NCBI RefSeq assembly: GCF_011064845.1
Contig: NZ_CP049015.1
Span: forward strand, 1,302,001 to 1,366,000
Length of the DNA: 64,000 bases
Origin: Citrobacter freundii ATCC 8090 = MTCC 1658 = NBRC 12681
GTDB lineage: Bacteria > Pseudomonadota > Gammaproteobacteria > Enterobacterales > Enterobacteriaceae
Direction: 5' to 3'
Part shown: positions 15,112-23,845 of the stretch, piece by piece
How the letters are laid out: every line of letters starts with the position of its first letter
Numbering within the stretch: position 1 is the stretch's first letter
Translations under genes and position numbers: made by a program
The notes under the pieces: model-generated
Databases searched by the model: none
Told to the model about the DNA's origin: nothing
What the model saw: the letters and a program-made list of their open reading frames with translations, nothing else

Positions 15112-16134
15112 ATGTCCGTTAAGAAACTCGAAGATGGTCGCTATGAAGTGGATGTAAGGCCGCGCGGGCGCGACGGAAAGCGCATACGGCGGAAGTTTGA
15201 TAGGAAAGCAGACGCACATGCTTTTGAGCGCAGCATCATTGCCAAGTATCAAAATCATGATTACCTGAACAGACCGGCTGATAAACGAAAACTTAGTGAG
15301 TTTATTGCGCTTTGGTGGCAGTTAATCGGACGGAATAAGAACTACGCAAACCGCAGGCTTAGTGCTGTTAACTGCATTTGCCAGGATATGGGGGATCCCA
15401 TGATTTACCAGATTGATGCGCGGTGTCTTATTGACTACCGGGCATACAGACTGGAGCAGGGGATTAAGGCTTCAACGATAAATCATGATCTGTTTGCTCT
15501 TAGTGGCGTGTTTAAAGCTATGGCTGAAATTGATGAGTTTCACGGTGAAAATCCGGTAACAGCAATTTCAGCACTGAAAGAGCCTAAAACGGAAATGTCG
15601 TATTTCACTGAGTCGGAAGTAAACCGGTTGTTATCCCTGTGCTCTGGTGATTACTACCGTATTGCCGTTCTGCTACTTGCCACTGGTGCTCGGTGGGGGG
15701 AGGCCTACCAGCTTAAGGCTGAAAACATTGTCGGTAACAGGGTGATGTTTACGATCACTAAAAATGGAGATCGGAGAGTGGTTCCCATATCTGACGACAT
15801 TGCAAAAATAGTGAAGCATCGGGAGTCAGGAAGGTTGTTCCGCGTGAGCTATAAAACCTTTCGTCTGCGCATGAAGGAAGCAAAGCCCAATCTTCCAGAT
15901 GGGCAAGCTGCGCACGCGCTACGTCATACGTTCGCTACGCACTTCATGATCAAGGGCGGAAATATTATCGCGTTACAACGTATTCTTGGTCATTCCGACA
16001 TATCACAGACAATGACTTACGCTCACTTCGCGCCGGACTATTTATTGGACGCTGTGAGTTACAATCCCCTCAGTGGAATGTCCACATTATGTCCACACTC
16101 TGGAGGCAATGCAGGGGTTTTGAGGGTTAGTTGA
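15112..16134 (+). CDS. int: Tyrosine-recombinase integrase
   Basis: A protein of 340 residues from the ATG at 15112, with GGAGG just upstream. The N-terminal arm-binding domain (DGRYEVDVRPRGRDGKRIR) precedes a SAM-like core domain. The catalytic domain shows TGARWGEAYQL (first Arg), ALRHTFATHF (box II His-x-x-Arg region), LGHSDISQTMTYAHF (His and the nucleophilic Tyr). It resembles integrases of P2-like enterobacterial phages and should recombine attP with its bacterial site, with Cox steering excision. Confidence 0.94.
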   Translation: MSVKKLEDGRYEVDVRPRGRDGKRIRRKFDRKADAHAFERSIIAKYQNHDYLNRPADKRKLSEFIALWWQLIGRNKNYANRRLSAVNCICQDMGDPMIYQIDARCLIDYRAYRLEQGIKASTINHDLFALSGVFKAMAEIDEFHGENPVTAISALKEPKTEMSYFTESEVNRLLSLCSGDYYRIAVLLLATGARWGEAYQLKAENIVGNRVMFTITKNGDRRVVPISDDIAKIVKHRESGRLFRVSYKTFRLRMKEAKPNLPDGQAAHALRHTFATHFMIKGGNIIALQRILGHSDISQTMTYAHFAPDYLLDAVSYNPLSGMSTLCPHSGGNAGVLRVS

Positions 16135-16247
16135 GTCTGTAATATACTGAATTAGCGCAGTGCCTTGCGGTGCTGCGCAGGTTGAAAACCTCCCAGCAAG
16201 GGGAAGGTCAAGGGTGTTTTTAGAAAAGATGAAAAAAGGGGCGAAGG
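16135..16247. other. Presumed prophage right attachment region
   Basis: In P2-like phages attP lies directly after int, so the right attachment site should be here, between the int stop and the chu terminator. Visible structures are GCGCAG-N12-CTGCGC (16156-16179) and AGGTTGAAAACCT (about 16180-16192). No tRNA or tmRNA 3' end is recognisable. The core cannot be defined without the left end. Confidence 0.4.
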
Positions 16248-16281
16248 GGAAAAAACGGGAACGTCACCTCAGAGCGTTCCC
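16248..16281 (-). terminator. Terminator of the haem operon
   Basis: Reading leftward, GGGAACG and CGTTCCC arms (16275-16281 and 16257-16263) form a hairpin, followed by a T-rich tail, seen as A residues at 16248-16255 on the given strand. It lies just after the ATPase gene. Confidence 0.85.
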
Positions 16282-16287
16282 GGTCTG

Positions 16288-17058
16288 TTATTGATTGAGA
16301 ACGATAAGCGGCGTTCGATGCTCCGGTTCATTTATGACCGTGAGATCGGCACCGTACAGCGCGTTCAGCGCCCGTTGCTTCAGGACATCCTGCGGATACC
16401 CGTTATCAACAATCCTGCCGCGTTCCATCAATACCACGCGGTCGGCATAACGCGCTGCGAGGTTGAGATCGTGCAGGACGCAGCAGACGCTAAACTGCCG
16501 TTCACGCACCAGGCGACGCAGCAGACGAAAAAGGTGCTGCTGGTGGTGAATATCCAGGGCGGAGGTAGGTTCATCGAGAAATAACCATTTGGGCCGAGGC
16601 TCGGGCTCCCAAAGCTGAACCAGCAGACGTGCCAGCTGTACCCGCTGTTGTTCTCCTCCCGACAGATGCCGATAATCACGCGCGGCCAGCGCCTGGCAGT
16701 CGCACAACGTCATGATGTGTTCCGTTTCATCGCCCGTATTGCGCGTGCGATACGGATGCCTGCCCATGCGAATAACCTCCTGCACGCTAAACGGGAAGGC
16801 CATATGACTGTTCTGGCGCATCACCGCACGGGTTTTTGCCAGCTCGGTGATTGACCATTCGTTCAGCGGCTTGCCGAATAAGCTACAGCGCCCACTGTGA
16901 GGTTGCAGATAACCCGTAAGCTGGCGTAGCAGCGTTGATTTCCCGGCGCCATTCGGGCCAAGAATCGCGATAATCTCTCCTTCAGGTAGCGTCAGGGAAA
17001 CATCGTCGGTCAATCGTCTGCCCTGAATGTGGTAAACCAGATTTTCAGCAACGATCAT
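16288..17058 (-). CDS. hmuV: Haem ABC importer ATPase (HmuV/ChuV)
   Basis: A protein of 256 residues with Walker [10 protein letters not shown] (about 34-42), Q-loop near [10 protein letters not shown], signature LSGGEQQR and Walker [13 protein letters not shown]. It belongs to the FecE/BtuD class that powers siderophore, B12 and haem import, and pairs with the upstream permease, overlapping it by four bases. It acts on the cytoplasmic face of the inner membrane. It is the last gene of the haem operon, right before the terminator. Confidence 0.93.
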   Translation of the reverse strand: MIVAENLVYHIQGRRLTDDVSLTLPEGEIIAILGPNGAGKSTLLRQLTGYLQPHSGRCSLFGKPLNEWSITELAKTRAVMRQNSHMAFPFSVQEVIRMGRHPYRTRNTGDETEHIMTLCDCQALAARDYRHLSGGEQQRVQLARLLVQLWEPEPRPKWLFLDEPTSALDIHHQQHLFRLLRRLVRERQFSVCCVLHDLNLAARYADRVVLMERGRIVDNGYPQDVLKQRALNALYGADLTVINEPEHRTPLIVLNQ

Positions 17059-18059
17059 GACACCCTCCGGCTACGCAGTATTAACCACAGAAAATACGGT
17101 CCTCCGATCAGGCTGGTTAACAGACCAACGGGCATTTCGGCAGGCTGCACCAGAGTGCGGGCCAGCGTATCGGCAATCAGGAGTAGACAGGCGCCCGCCA
17201 GCGTCGAGCAGGGAATCAACCAGCGATGATCGGCGCCGGTAGTCATTCTGATCAGATGTGGGATCACCAGGCCAATAAAACCAATTACGCCGCTGACGGA
17301 AACGGCAGCACCAACCAGTAGCGAGCTGAGCAACAGTAACTGCTGGCGCTTACGTTTGACGTTCACGCCGAGGTAATGCGCCTCTTCATCACCCAATTGC
17401 AGCAAATTAAGCGTGCCCGCCATACAGACGGTGACAGCAATGGCTGGAAGAACAAAGGTACTGGCAACCAGCAGCGTTGGCCACTGGGCCTGGCCGAGAT
17501 TGCCCATCATCCACAGCGTAAGTTGACGTAGCTGTTGCTCATCGCCCACATAGCTCAGTACGCCAATAGCCGAACCGCACAAAGCATTGATAGCGATACC
17601 GGCTAACAGCAGTTGCATCATTCCGCCGTGGCTATGACGCTGGCTTATCAGGAAAATAATCGTGCAGACCACCATGCTGCCTGCGACGGCAAAAATCATC
17701 TGCTCATACAGCACCAGCACCACGGGAAACGAAAAGGGGATAACTATCGCGATACCGACCATCAGCGCGGAGCCGCTACTGACACCAAGCAGGCCAGGAT
17801 CGGCCATCGGATTGCGAAAAAGCCCCTGCATAATGACCCCTGCCGTTGCCAGCGCAGCGCCTACCAGAACGGCCAGCAACACACGGGGCAAGCGGATGTT
17901 CAACCAGATGTCACGGTATTCGTCGTTGAACAGCGCGCTGAAGCTAATGTTCAGCGCCCCCTGGCTGGCTCCGAAGAGCATCAGAGCGACCAACAACAGA
18001 GAAAGACCCGTCAGAATGCTGACGGAAGAAAGCGAGTCCTTAAGCACGCAACGCTCCAT
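17055..18059 (-). CDS. hmuU: Haem ABC importer permease (HmuU/ChuU)
   Basis: A protein of 334 residues of the FecCD family with about ten hydrophobic helices. Family landmarks include the [21 protein letters not shown] region near residue 55 and [15 protein letters not shown] near residue 265, which forms the coupling contact with the ATPase. It moves haem delivered by the periplasmic binding protein into the cytoplasm. The ATG at 18059 has no strong ribosome site; a GTG four codons on has GGAG before it and may be the true start. An 8-bp GC hairpin lies in the gap to the preceding gene. Confidence 0.92.
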   Translation of the reverse strand: MERCVLKDSLSSVSILTGLSLLLVALMLFGASQGALNISFSALFNDEYRDIWLNIRLPRVLLAVLVGAALATAGVIMQGLFRNPMADPGLLGVSSGSALMVGIAIVIPFSFPVVLVLYEQMIFAVAGSMVVCTIIFLISQRHSHGGMMQLLLAGIAINALCGSAIGVLSYVGDEQQLRQLTLWMMGNLGQAQWPTLLVASTFVLPAIAVTVCMAGTLNLLQLGDEEAHYLGVNVKRKRQQLLLLSSLLVGAAVSVSGVIGFIGLVIPHLIRMTTGADHRWLIPCSTLAGACLLLIADTLARTLVQPAEMPVGLLTSLIGGPYFLWLILRSRRVS

Positions 18060-18068
18060 AACGTCTTT

Positions 18069-18091
18069 GCGGCGCGAAGTTCCCGCGCCGC
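18069..18091 (-). other. GC-rich hairpin between chuY and hmuU
   Basis: GCGGCGCG-AAGTTCC-CGCGCCGC is a perfect 8-bp stem in the only sizeable gap of the distal haem operon. No T-run follows in the leftward direction, so it is more likely an mRNA stability or processing element than a terminator. Confidence 0.6.
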
Positions 18092-18098
18092 GAGGGGT

Positions 18099-18722
18099 TT
18101 ACGCGGGTTTCAGTCCTGGCTCAACCAAACTGTAAATCTGGTTATTGAGTGACGGGGCTGTAGCCAGTTCGTGAATGTGCCTTGCAACATCTGCACGCAT
18201 CACAAAACCATGGCACTCCTCGGCCTGTATCCGTTGCGCCTGACCTGTGGCTGCACCGTTCAGCAAACCGCCGGGGCGGAGAATGGCGTAGTCCAGTTGA
18301 CTGGTTTGTAGCCAGCTTTCAGCCAACGATTTTTCGCGTACCGCCTGACCAAATGCGGCCCTGGCGCGTGGGGACAAAAAGGGCCAACTGTCGCCACAGC
18401 CAAGCGAAGTCACCAGAATCATGCGTTTGATCTCCGCTTTTTCTGCTTCATCAATGACGGTTCTGTGCGCCAGATAATCCTGGGCACCGCCCATGGAGGA
18501 GATCACCGTGGCATGTTGACCCGCTGCGCGACAGGCACAGGCGGTGACCTGGCTGTCGCAGGCGTCGCCAATGAAGACCTGCACACCTTTTTCCTGCAAC
18601 CCGGCAGCGACCTGCGCGTTGCGAACGACGGCAATCACCGGACGTTGTTCCGCCAGTGCGAGTGCCAGTGTTTTCGCGCCGACGCCGCTACCACCTGCAC
18701 CAAAAATGAGCCATGGAGCCAT
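18099..18722 (-). CDS. chuY: ChuY-like NAD(P)H-dependent anaerobilin reductase
   Basis: A protein of 207 residues with an NAD(P)-binding Rossmann start (LIFGAGGSGVGAKTLALALA) and the overall layout of short NAD(P)-binding reductases (SDR-like/NmrA-like). In E. coli O157 ChuY reduces anaerobilin, the tetrapyrrole made by ChuW. Position between chuX and the permease matches the chu locus. Its ATG overlaps the chuX stop (ATGA), so the two are coupled. Confidence 0.85.
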   Translation of the reverse strand: MAPWLIFGAGGSGVGAKTLALALAEQRPVIAVVRNAQVAAGLQEKGVQVFIGDACDSQVTACACRAAGQHATVISSMGGAQDYLAHRTVIDEAEKAEIKRMILVTSLGCGDSWPFLSPRARAAFGQAVREKSLAESWLQTSQLDYAILRPGGLLNGAATGQAQRIQAEECHGFVMRADVARHIHELATAPSLNNQIYSLVEPGLKPA

Positions 18723-19216
18723 CAGGCATGTTCCTTTAAGGATGAAGACAGCGCGTGAAAGGCGCTGACCTGGTCGGCCAGTAGCTGACGATGCTCATCC
18801 CGACCGAGGAAAATTTTGAACATAGTGCTACCCGCCTGGTTAAAGAAGAGAATGGACGCGGTGTCCATGCCCATAAATTTGCGTTCAATCAGGGCGATAT
18901 GTGTGCAGTTTTCTGCCTTGATATGACCGGTCATGCCTTTTTTGCCGCGCAGGTTGAAGTAACCGTGGCGGTGGAATCCTGAAGGTAATTCACCCGTGAA
19001 TTCCAGTATGACATCAGCAGTATGGACCAGGGTGGTGACTTTGCCCCATTCGCTGACGGTTTCCCAGACGGTATCAAATTGATCGCCGGAAACCAGCGTC
19101 GGGGAGGGGAGGTTTTTCACCACCTCCAGCAGCGTGGTGTTGTACTGGGCTGCGATAGCTTCCAGCGTACCGTCCGGCTCAGTTTTCAAAAAATCCTGTA
19201 AAGAGACATGGCTCAT
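18722..19216 (-). CDS. chuX: Haem carrier/storage protein ChuX/HutX
   Basis: A protein of 164 residues of the HutX/ChuX family, with GFHRHGYFNLRGKKGMTGH and HIALIERKFMGMDTASILFF as recognisable segments. Members bind haem in the cytoplasm and pass it on to degrading enzymes. AGGAG lies before the ATG. It lies between chuW and chuY, with a 12-base gap to chuW, which supports a shared pathway for haem degradation without oxygen. Confidence 0.9.
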   Translation of the reverse strand: MSHVSLQDFLKTEPDGTLEAIAAQYNTTLLEVVKNLPSPTLVSGDQFDTVWETVSEWGKVTTLVHTADVILEFTGELPSGFHRHGYFNLRGKKGMTGHIKAENCTHIALIERKFMGMDTASILFFNQAGSTMFKIFLGRDEHRQLLADQVSAFHALSSSLKEHA

Positions 19217-19228
19217 ACTTCACTCCTT

Positions 19229-20566
19229 TTATGGTTGCTCTACCGCAATGCGCGGCGCGTTAAGTGCCTGAATCAGTTCATCAAGAGACTGCAAAATATT
19301 GCTCGCCCAAAAACGCCCTTCATTGGTCAGGCGTACACAGGTGCTGGCATCTCGCGTCAGTCCTGCGTGATGCCACTGGGTCAGTAGCGGGGTCAGTTTT
19401 TGTGCATGAGGTGTCAGTTCATCCAGCGGGACGCGGGCCGTTTCAATACCGGCCTGGAGGGTGTGTCGCCACTGGAAACCACGCTCGGCGGTGCGCATCA
19501 TCATCATGAGCGGTTTTTTTCCGGCGGCGATGGATTCATGCCATGTGGTCAGATTGCGCTCGACCATCCAGGAATAGCCATTGACTGACCCTCCTGCGCC
19601 AGAGCCGAATGCCAGACAGTCTGCGCCCTGTTTAATCAGCAGGTTGTACAGATTGCGTTCCCGTGTGGTGCGCGCCCAGTGGCTGTTGCTGATGCAGCGC
19701 CAGCCCGCGCTGTCCATAAAATCGCAGCCCTGAAGATAGAGGTCGCGACGTTCGGCAGGAGAGGGAACCGTTGTGCGCCCGGTTTCAACCGCTTTGCCAA
19801 GCGGTGTATTAGGGAGCAGGTTCAGAGCATAAAGATCTACGCCGTCGAGGCCGATGTCGCGGGCAATCGCCAGATCCTCGCTCCACACCTTTGCGTCCTG
19901 TCCTGGCAGACCAAACAGCAGATCGCAGACCACGGCGGCTCGATCCCGTTTTACCAACCCCTGCATAAAGGCCATCGCGGTCGGGCCGTCCGAAGTGCGC
20001 GCCATTTTCTTGCGGATCCGGCTGTTAAATGACTGAATGCCGATCGAAAATCGATTGGCGCCAGCGTCAAGGCAGGCATCTATTCGCGCATCGTCAAAAT
20101 TGAGTACCCGCCCCTCAATGGTGATTTCGCAGTCCGGCGCCAGCGGTAGCTTGTCACGTAGTGCGGTGATGATTCTGGCCAGATCCCGTGCCGACAGCGC
20201 AGACGGTGTACCGCCGCCAAAATAGACGGCGTGAATCGGGGCCGACTGATGCAATGCGCTATCGGCTTCCATCTCTATTTCGCGTAATAGCGCGTTGGTG
20301 TAGCGGGCGCAGTGATCCTCTTCAAAGCGGTTTTGATAAAAACCGCAGAAAGTACAATGTGTTGCGCAGAAAGGGATATGCAAGTACACCAACCGTTTCC
20401 GCGGTGGGGTTGGCTGGCTGATGACCTCCTGCCAGGTTTGTGACAATAGCTCTTTGGCAACCGGGATCGCCCCACGCCAGGGCATCGTGGCGCGGCGATC
20501 CTTAAATGGCTGACTTCCCTCGAGCGCAAAATGCGCGGTGAGATCCAGCGAGTGTTCAGTTTTCAT
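19229..20566 (-). CDS. chuW: Radical-SAM haem-degrading enzyme ChuW/HutW
   Basis: A protein of 445 residues related to HemN/HemW. The 4Fe-4S cluster cysteines are in IPFCATHCTFCGF (Cys67, Cys71, Cys74). AVYFGGGTPSAL near residue 112 is the SAM-binding glycine motif and FSIGIQSFNS is near residue 170. ChuW opens the haem ring by a radical methyl transfer under anaerobic conditions, releasing iron and forming anaerobilin. The C-terminal domain has Trp-rich segments typical of this branch. It is preceded by the binding-protein gene and followed by chuX. Confidence 0.91.
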   Translation of the reverse strand: MKTEHSLDLTAHFALEGSQPFKDRRATMPWRGAIPVAKELLSQTWQEVISQPTPPRKRLVYLHIPFCATHCTFCGFYQNRFEEDHCARYTNALLREIEMEADSALHQSAPIHAVYFGGGTPSALSARDLARIITALRDKLPLAPDCEITIEGRVLNFDDARIDACLDAGANRFSIGIQSFNSRIRKKMARTSDGPTAMAFMQGLVKRDRAAVVCDLLFGLPGQDAKVWSEDLAIARDIGLDGVDLYALNLLPNTPLGKAVETGRTTVPSPAERRDLYLQGCDFMDSAGWRCISNSHWARTTRERNLYNLLIKQGADCLAFGSGAGGSVNGYSWMVERNLTTWHESIAAGKKPLMMMMRTAERGFQWRHTLQAGIETARVPLDELTPHAQKLTPLLTQWHHAGLTRDASTCVRLTNEGRFWASNILQSLDELIQALNAPRIAVEQP

Positions 20567-20584
20567 TGTTCTTTATAAATCCAG

Positions 20585-21409
20585 TTAGTGAGGCCAGAAT
20601 TGCTGGTGCAGGGCTTCAACCGCATCGGCGACGCGCGGCCCCATACCCAGAATCAGCGCCTGGTCAATCGCCACAATGCGCTGGTTTTTCCAGGCCGCAG
20701 TGTGGGTAATCCCGGCAATCGCGCTCAGACGAGCCAGACCGCCATCCACCATTTGCGACGTCACCACGATCACCTCTGGGTTGGCGGCGATCAGCGATTC
20801 CGCGCTGTAGCTTTTATACTGCGCATGGGTGGCGACATTTTGTGCGCCTGCGAGGGTCATAATGGCATCGGCAACGCTGCCTTTTCCGGCGACCTGTGGC
20901 GCGCTGCCGCCAGCGGAGAGAATGAACATGGCTTTGACCGGCGCGTTTTTCGCTGCCACGTTGTGCTGAACGCGATCCAGACGTTGACGTATGCGATCGA
21001 TCAACGTCTCACCTTGTTCGGGAATGCGCAGGGTTTGAGCCAGTTCCCGAATGTTGGCGTACATCTGTTCGACGGTGGCCGGTACGCGCGGCAACGTCAC
21101 GACGTTAACTTTTTGCGCCCGCAACTGATCCAACACGATTTGAGGGCCAGCATCCTGCCAGGTGATAAAGCTGTCCGGATGCAGCGATAAAATGCCCTCG
21201 CTGCTTAACTGCTTCCAGTAGCCGATATGCGGGAGTGCGGCAGTTTCGGGTGGATACGAGGTGGTTTCATCAACGCCGACCACCCGGTTGCCGATGCCCA
21301 TGGCGTATATTAGTTCGCTAAGAGAGCCGCCCGCCACCACCAGGCGGTCGGCGGACTGGGCACTGAAAACGCAGGCGAGGCTCAGTAAGCCAATCAAGAG
21401 TTTTTTCAT
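20585..21409 (-). CDS. hmuT: Periplasmic haem-binding protein (HmuT/ChuT)
   Basis: A protein of 274 residues from the ATG at 21409, which gives a clean signal peptide (MKKLLIGLLSLACVFSAQSA); the frame extends upstream to 21424 within the receptor gene's end. It is a class III substrate-binding protein (TroA/BtuF fold), with GVDETTSYPPE and IAVPA-like lobes and a long linking helix. Haem is usually held by a Tyr or His near the first lobe. It picks up haem behind the outer-membrane receptor for the permease. It begins two bases after the receptor stop codon, so it is probably coupled. Confidence 0.91.
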   Translation of the reverse strand: MKKLLIGLLSLACVFSAQSADRLVVAGGSLSELIYAMGIGNRVVGVDETTSYPPETAALPHIGYWKQLSSEGILSLHPDSFITWQDAGPQIVLDQLRAQKVNVVTLPRVPATVEQMYANIRELAQTLRIPEQGETLIDRIRQRLDRVQHNVAAKNAPVKAMFILSAGGSAPQVAGKGSVADAIMTLAGAQNVATHAQYKSYSAESLIAANPEVIVVTSQMVDGGLARLSAIAGITHTAAWKNQRIVAIDQALILGMGPRVADAVEALHQQFWPH

Positions 21410-21411
21410 CG

Positions 21412-23556
21412 TCAGAAATTCCACGCAAAGCCAACGGCGGCATTGAAACCAGCGTCTGGAATAGATTCATGCGCGGTTCTGTAACGCTTGTCGGTCAGGT
21501 TGTTGAGCGCGAGGTTGACCTGATACTGATCCTGCGGACCGAACTCGGTGTTGAATGCAAGGTTAAGCGTGGCCCAGCCTGGGTAGTTGATTTCCGTGGT
21601 GCCGGTATTATCTTTGGCGCTGGACGCCGCGCGGATAAAGACATCGGACGTCAGGTTAGCGGCGTTCATCAACCAGGTATGTTTCAGGCCGACGCGCCCG
21701 GTCAGAGTGGGTTCGCCGGTATCCCAGGTTTTAAGGGTATTGCCTTCGTACTGACGGCGAATGAAATTACCGCTCAGGTAAGGTGAAACTGCCCAGCCGT
21801 TGTATTCTGCGGTGAGTTCCATGCCCCAGGTTTTGGCCCGATCGATGTTGTCGTAGTAGTAATAGCCGCCCCGTGAAGAGGTGGTATTACCGCTGCATAC
21901 GGGTTGACCTGAACAGGCCAGGCTGGCGATATAGTCTTTGGCTTCGGAGTAATAAATGGCGCCGTCAATCAGCCACATATTCCCTTTATACCGTGCACCC
22001 AGCTCATAGTTATTCGAGTGTTCCGCCTTCAGGTTTGGATTGCCGTAGGTTACGCTGCCGCCTGCGGACGTCTGCATAAACAGCTGAGTCAGCGTGGGGA
22101 AGACATAGCCCTGGGCATATGCAGCCCGGAGTTCAAGATCTTTAAAACCGGAATAGCGTAGGCTGGTTGAGGTCACCAGTTCATCATCGTGAACGGAATT
22201 TCCTCCGGTGGATTGCCAGGTGCTGCCGCTGCTTTGCAGGGTTTGCGTATCGTTGCGCTTGAGCTTCGAAGACAGCCAGTACTGGCGTGCGCCTACGGTC
22301 CACGTCCAGTCATCGGCAAAGCGCCAGTCGTTTTGCGCGAACAATGAGGTGTTGCTTTGCTCCGCTTCGTTGTATGACAGGGTACGTGTTTGCGTATCGA
22401 AGAAGCCGGTAGCTGCGGTCTGGCGCGTACTGCCGTCCGTGTCCTGTTTTATTTTGTCATGCTGATATTGAGTGCCAATCACCAGCTCGTTGTTAGCAGG
22501 CAGGGAGAAGTTGCTCTGTAGCGTTACCCCTTGGGTATACTGTTTGTCGTTGGTATTGGTCTGATTGCTGACCGTCAGCGCTTTAATCATCGGGCTGGGG
22601 ATAACCTGGGTCGTTTTGACCCGGTTTTCAAATTTGCGCTCTATTGTCTGGCTGTATGCGTCAACATGGATGTTCTTCAGGTAATCCCCATCGGCCGCGT
22701 AGTCGTAGAAAAGACCGATTTTCTCGCGTTCCAGCTTAGGTATTTTGACGCTAAAGTCGTCGAACTGGCCCTCTGGATCGTCAAACCAGGTTTGAGTAGA
22801 CAGTTTGTAACGATCGAGGGAGAGCCCAATTTTGTGGCGATCGAAGTTGTAACCCAGCCATACGCCCTGGCCATTATTACGGAAGTTGGTGTTGGGCAAT
22901 CTTCCGTCAGGCGTATCGCGGTCCCCCTGGTCGGAATAGCTGCCATTGATGCGGTAGTCAAAGTTTCCGATGCTGCCCCGGGCCGCTGCCGACTCTTCCC
23001 ATCCTGCCGTTGCGGAGTTATAAACAGCCTTAACGCTGCCGCCGAGAGGCTTATCACCGCCTTTTTTGGTAATAAAGTTTACGACACCGCCAATCGCCTG
23101 CGAACCGTAGAGGACAGAATAGGGGCCTTTGACCACTTCAATCCGTTCCAGCGCGGATTCGTCAATCAGCAAACCGGCTCCGTAGTTTTGTCCGGCACGT
23201 TGGTAACTGACGACCTGGCCGTCGATCAAAATCAGCACCCGCGAAGACGCTTCGCCACGGATACGAATTTGTTTCCGCCCTGCGAGGGCGTTATCGGTGA
23301 CTTCGACGCCGGGAATATCTTGTAAATCATCAGCAATAGAAACGCTGGTGGAGTTTTGCAGCGTCTGGCGATCGATAACCTGTATGGTTGCCGGGCTATC
23401 CCAAAGGCTACTTTCTGTGCGGTTAGCCGTGACGATAACCGTGTCTTCGTCGGACGTAGAAGCGTGTGTTGGAGAGGTGGCGGCAAAAGCGGCGCCGGAC
23501 ATGCATAATGTCAGGGCTGAAAGAATAAATGGCCTTTGGTTATTCCGTGGCAACAT
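21412..23556 (-). CDS. TonB-dependent haem receptor, Hut/Hem-like
   Basis: A protein of 714 residues: signal peptide ending near AAFAAT, TonB box EDTVIVTAN, plug domain with GRKQIRIRGE and VLYGSQAIGG, then a long beta barrel ending in Phe (AAVGFAWNF). YGNPNLKAEHSNNYELG carries the NPNL motif of haem receptors. The FRAP motif usual just upstream in ChuA/HemR is here replaced by GYVFPTLTQLF. With the larger size (E. coli ChuA has 660), this argues for a Vibrio HutA/HutR-like receptor rather than ChuA itself. It is first in the operon and has a Fur box 21 bases before its ATG. Confidence 0.88.
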   Translation of the reverse strand: MLPRNNQRPFILSALTLCMSGAAFAATSPTHASTSDEDTVIVTANRTESSLWDSPATIQVIDRQTLQNSTSVSIADDLQDIPGVEVTDNALAGRKQIRIRGEASSRVLILIDGQVVSYQRAGQNYGAGLLIDESALERIEVVKGPYSVLYGSQAIGGVVNFITKKGGDKPLGGSVKAVYNSATAGWEESAAARGSIGNFDYRINGSYSDQGDRDTPDGRLPNTNFRNNGQGVWLGYNFDRHKIGLSLDRYKLSTQTWFDDPEGQFDDFSVKIPKLEREKIGLFYDYAADGDYLKNIHVDAYSQTIERKFENRVKTTQVIPSPMIKALTVSNQTNTNDKQYTQGVTLQSNFSLPANNELVIGTQYQHDKIKQDTDGSTRQTAATGFFDTQTRTLSYNEAEQSNTSLFAQNDWRFADDWTWTVGARQYWLSSKLKRNDTQTLQSSGSTWQSTGGNSVHDDELVTSTSLRYSGFKDLELRAAYAQGYVFPTLTQLFMQTSAGGSVTYGNPNLKAEHSNNYELGARYKGNMWLIDGAIYYSEAKDYIASLACSGQPVCSGNTTSSRGGYYYYDNIDRAKTWGMELTAEYNGWAVSPYLSGNFIRRQYEGNTLKTWDTGEPTLTGRVGLKHTWLMNAANLTSDVFIRAASSAKDNTGTTEINYPGWATLNLAFNTEFGPQDQYQVNLALNNLTDKRYRTAHESIPDAGFNAAVGFAWNF

Positions 23557-23577
23557 AAGAGAACCTTTATTGAATGT

Positions 23578-23597
23578 AAATGATCATCATTATCATT
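23578..23597 (-). promoter_or_regulatory. Fur box of the haem operon
   Basis: Read leftward, the site is AATGATAATGATGATCATTT, close to the consensus GATAATGATAATCATTATC. It lies between a TATATA -10-like stretch (about 23,605) and the receptor start, so iron-loaded Fur would block transcription. Confidence 0.85.
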
Positions 23598-23806
23598 CGC
23601 GTTTATATATAAAATTGTTTCCCTTTGTTCAAGATGAAAGATGTAGAACCAATATATCTTTTGATTTGAGTCAATTTCGTGCAGTCATTAAATGCATAAA
23701 TGTGATCTGAATCGGATATAACAATGTGAATTAAAAGGATTTGTGCATTGCGGTGAGGGTGGAAAATGTGCAGGGTTCTCGGGTCAATCATTAGGATAAT
23801 CTGGGC

Positions 23807-23812
23807 TATAAT
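23807..23812 (+). promoter_or_regulatory. -10 element of the cueR promoter
   Basis: A perfect TATAAT lies 33 bases before the cueR start codon. The -35 is poor (GTCAAT-like at 23,783), suggesting modest constitutive expression. Confidence 0.5.
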
Positions 23813-23845
23813 GGGCTCAGTACCAACAAGATCCGCGGGGGAAAT

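Larger units (their letters stand above)
1..16250. mobile_element. P2-like prophage, right-hand part (left end outside window)
   Basis: The gene order matches the P2/186 family: N and O leftward, P and Q rightward, then a cos-like region, an accessory slot, A, small early genes, Cox-like regulator, C repressor and integrase. Every recognised structural and early gene visible has an intact reading frame. The tail, lysis and late-regulator genes must lie left of base 1. The right border is placed just after the integrase, where the haem operon terminator starts. The attachment core cannot be read because only one prophage end is in view. Accessory content, including three methyltransferases, distinguishes it from P2 itself. 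Confidence 0.93.

Noticed and set aside
17613..18152. Plus-strand ORFs of 157-179 residues over the haem permease gene
   Set aside because: Antisense to a clear FecCD permease; rich in Arg, Gln and Thr as expected from reversed membrane-helix codons.
22531..23325. Plus-strand ORF of 264 residues inside the haem receptor gene
   Set aside because: It is fully antisense to a receptor with complete TonB box, plug and barrel features, and has no ribosome site or family resemblance.
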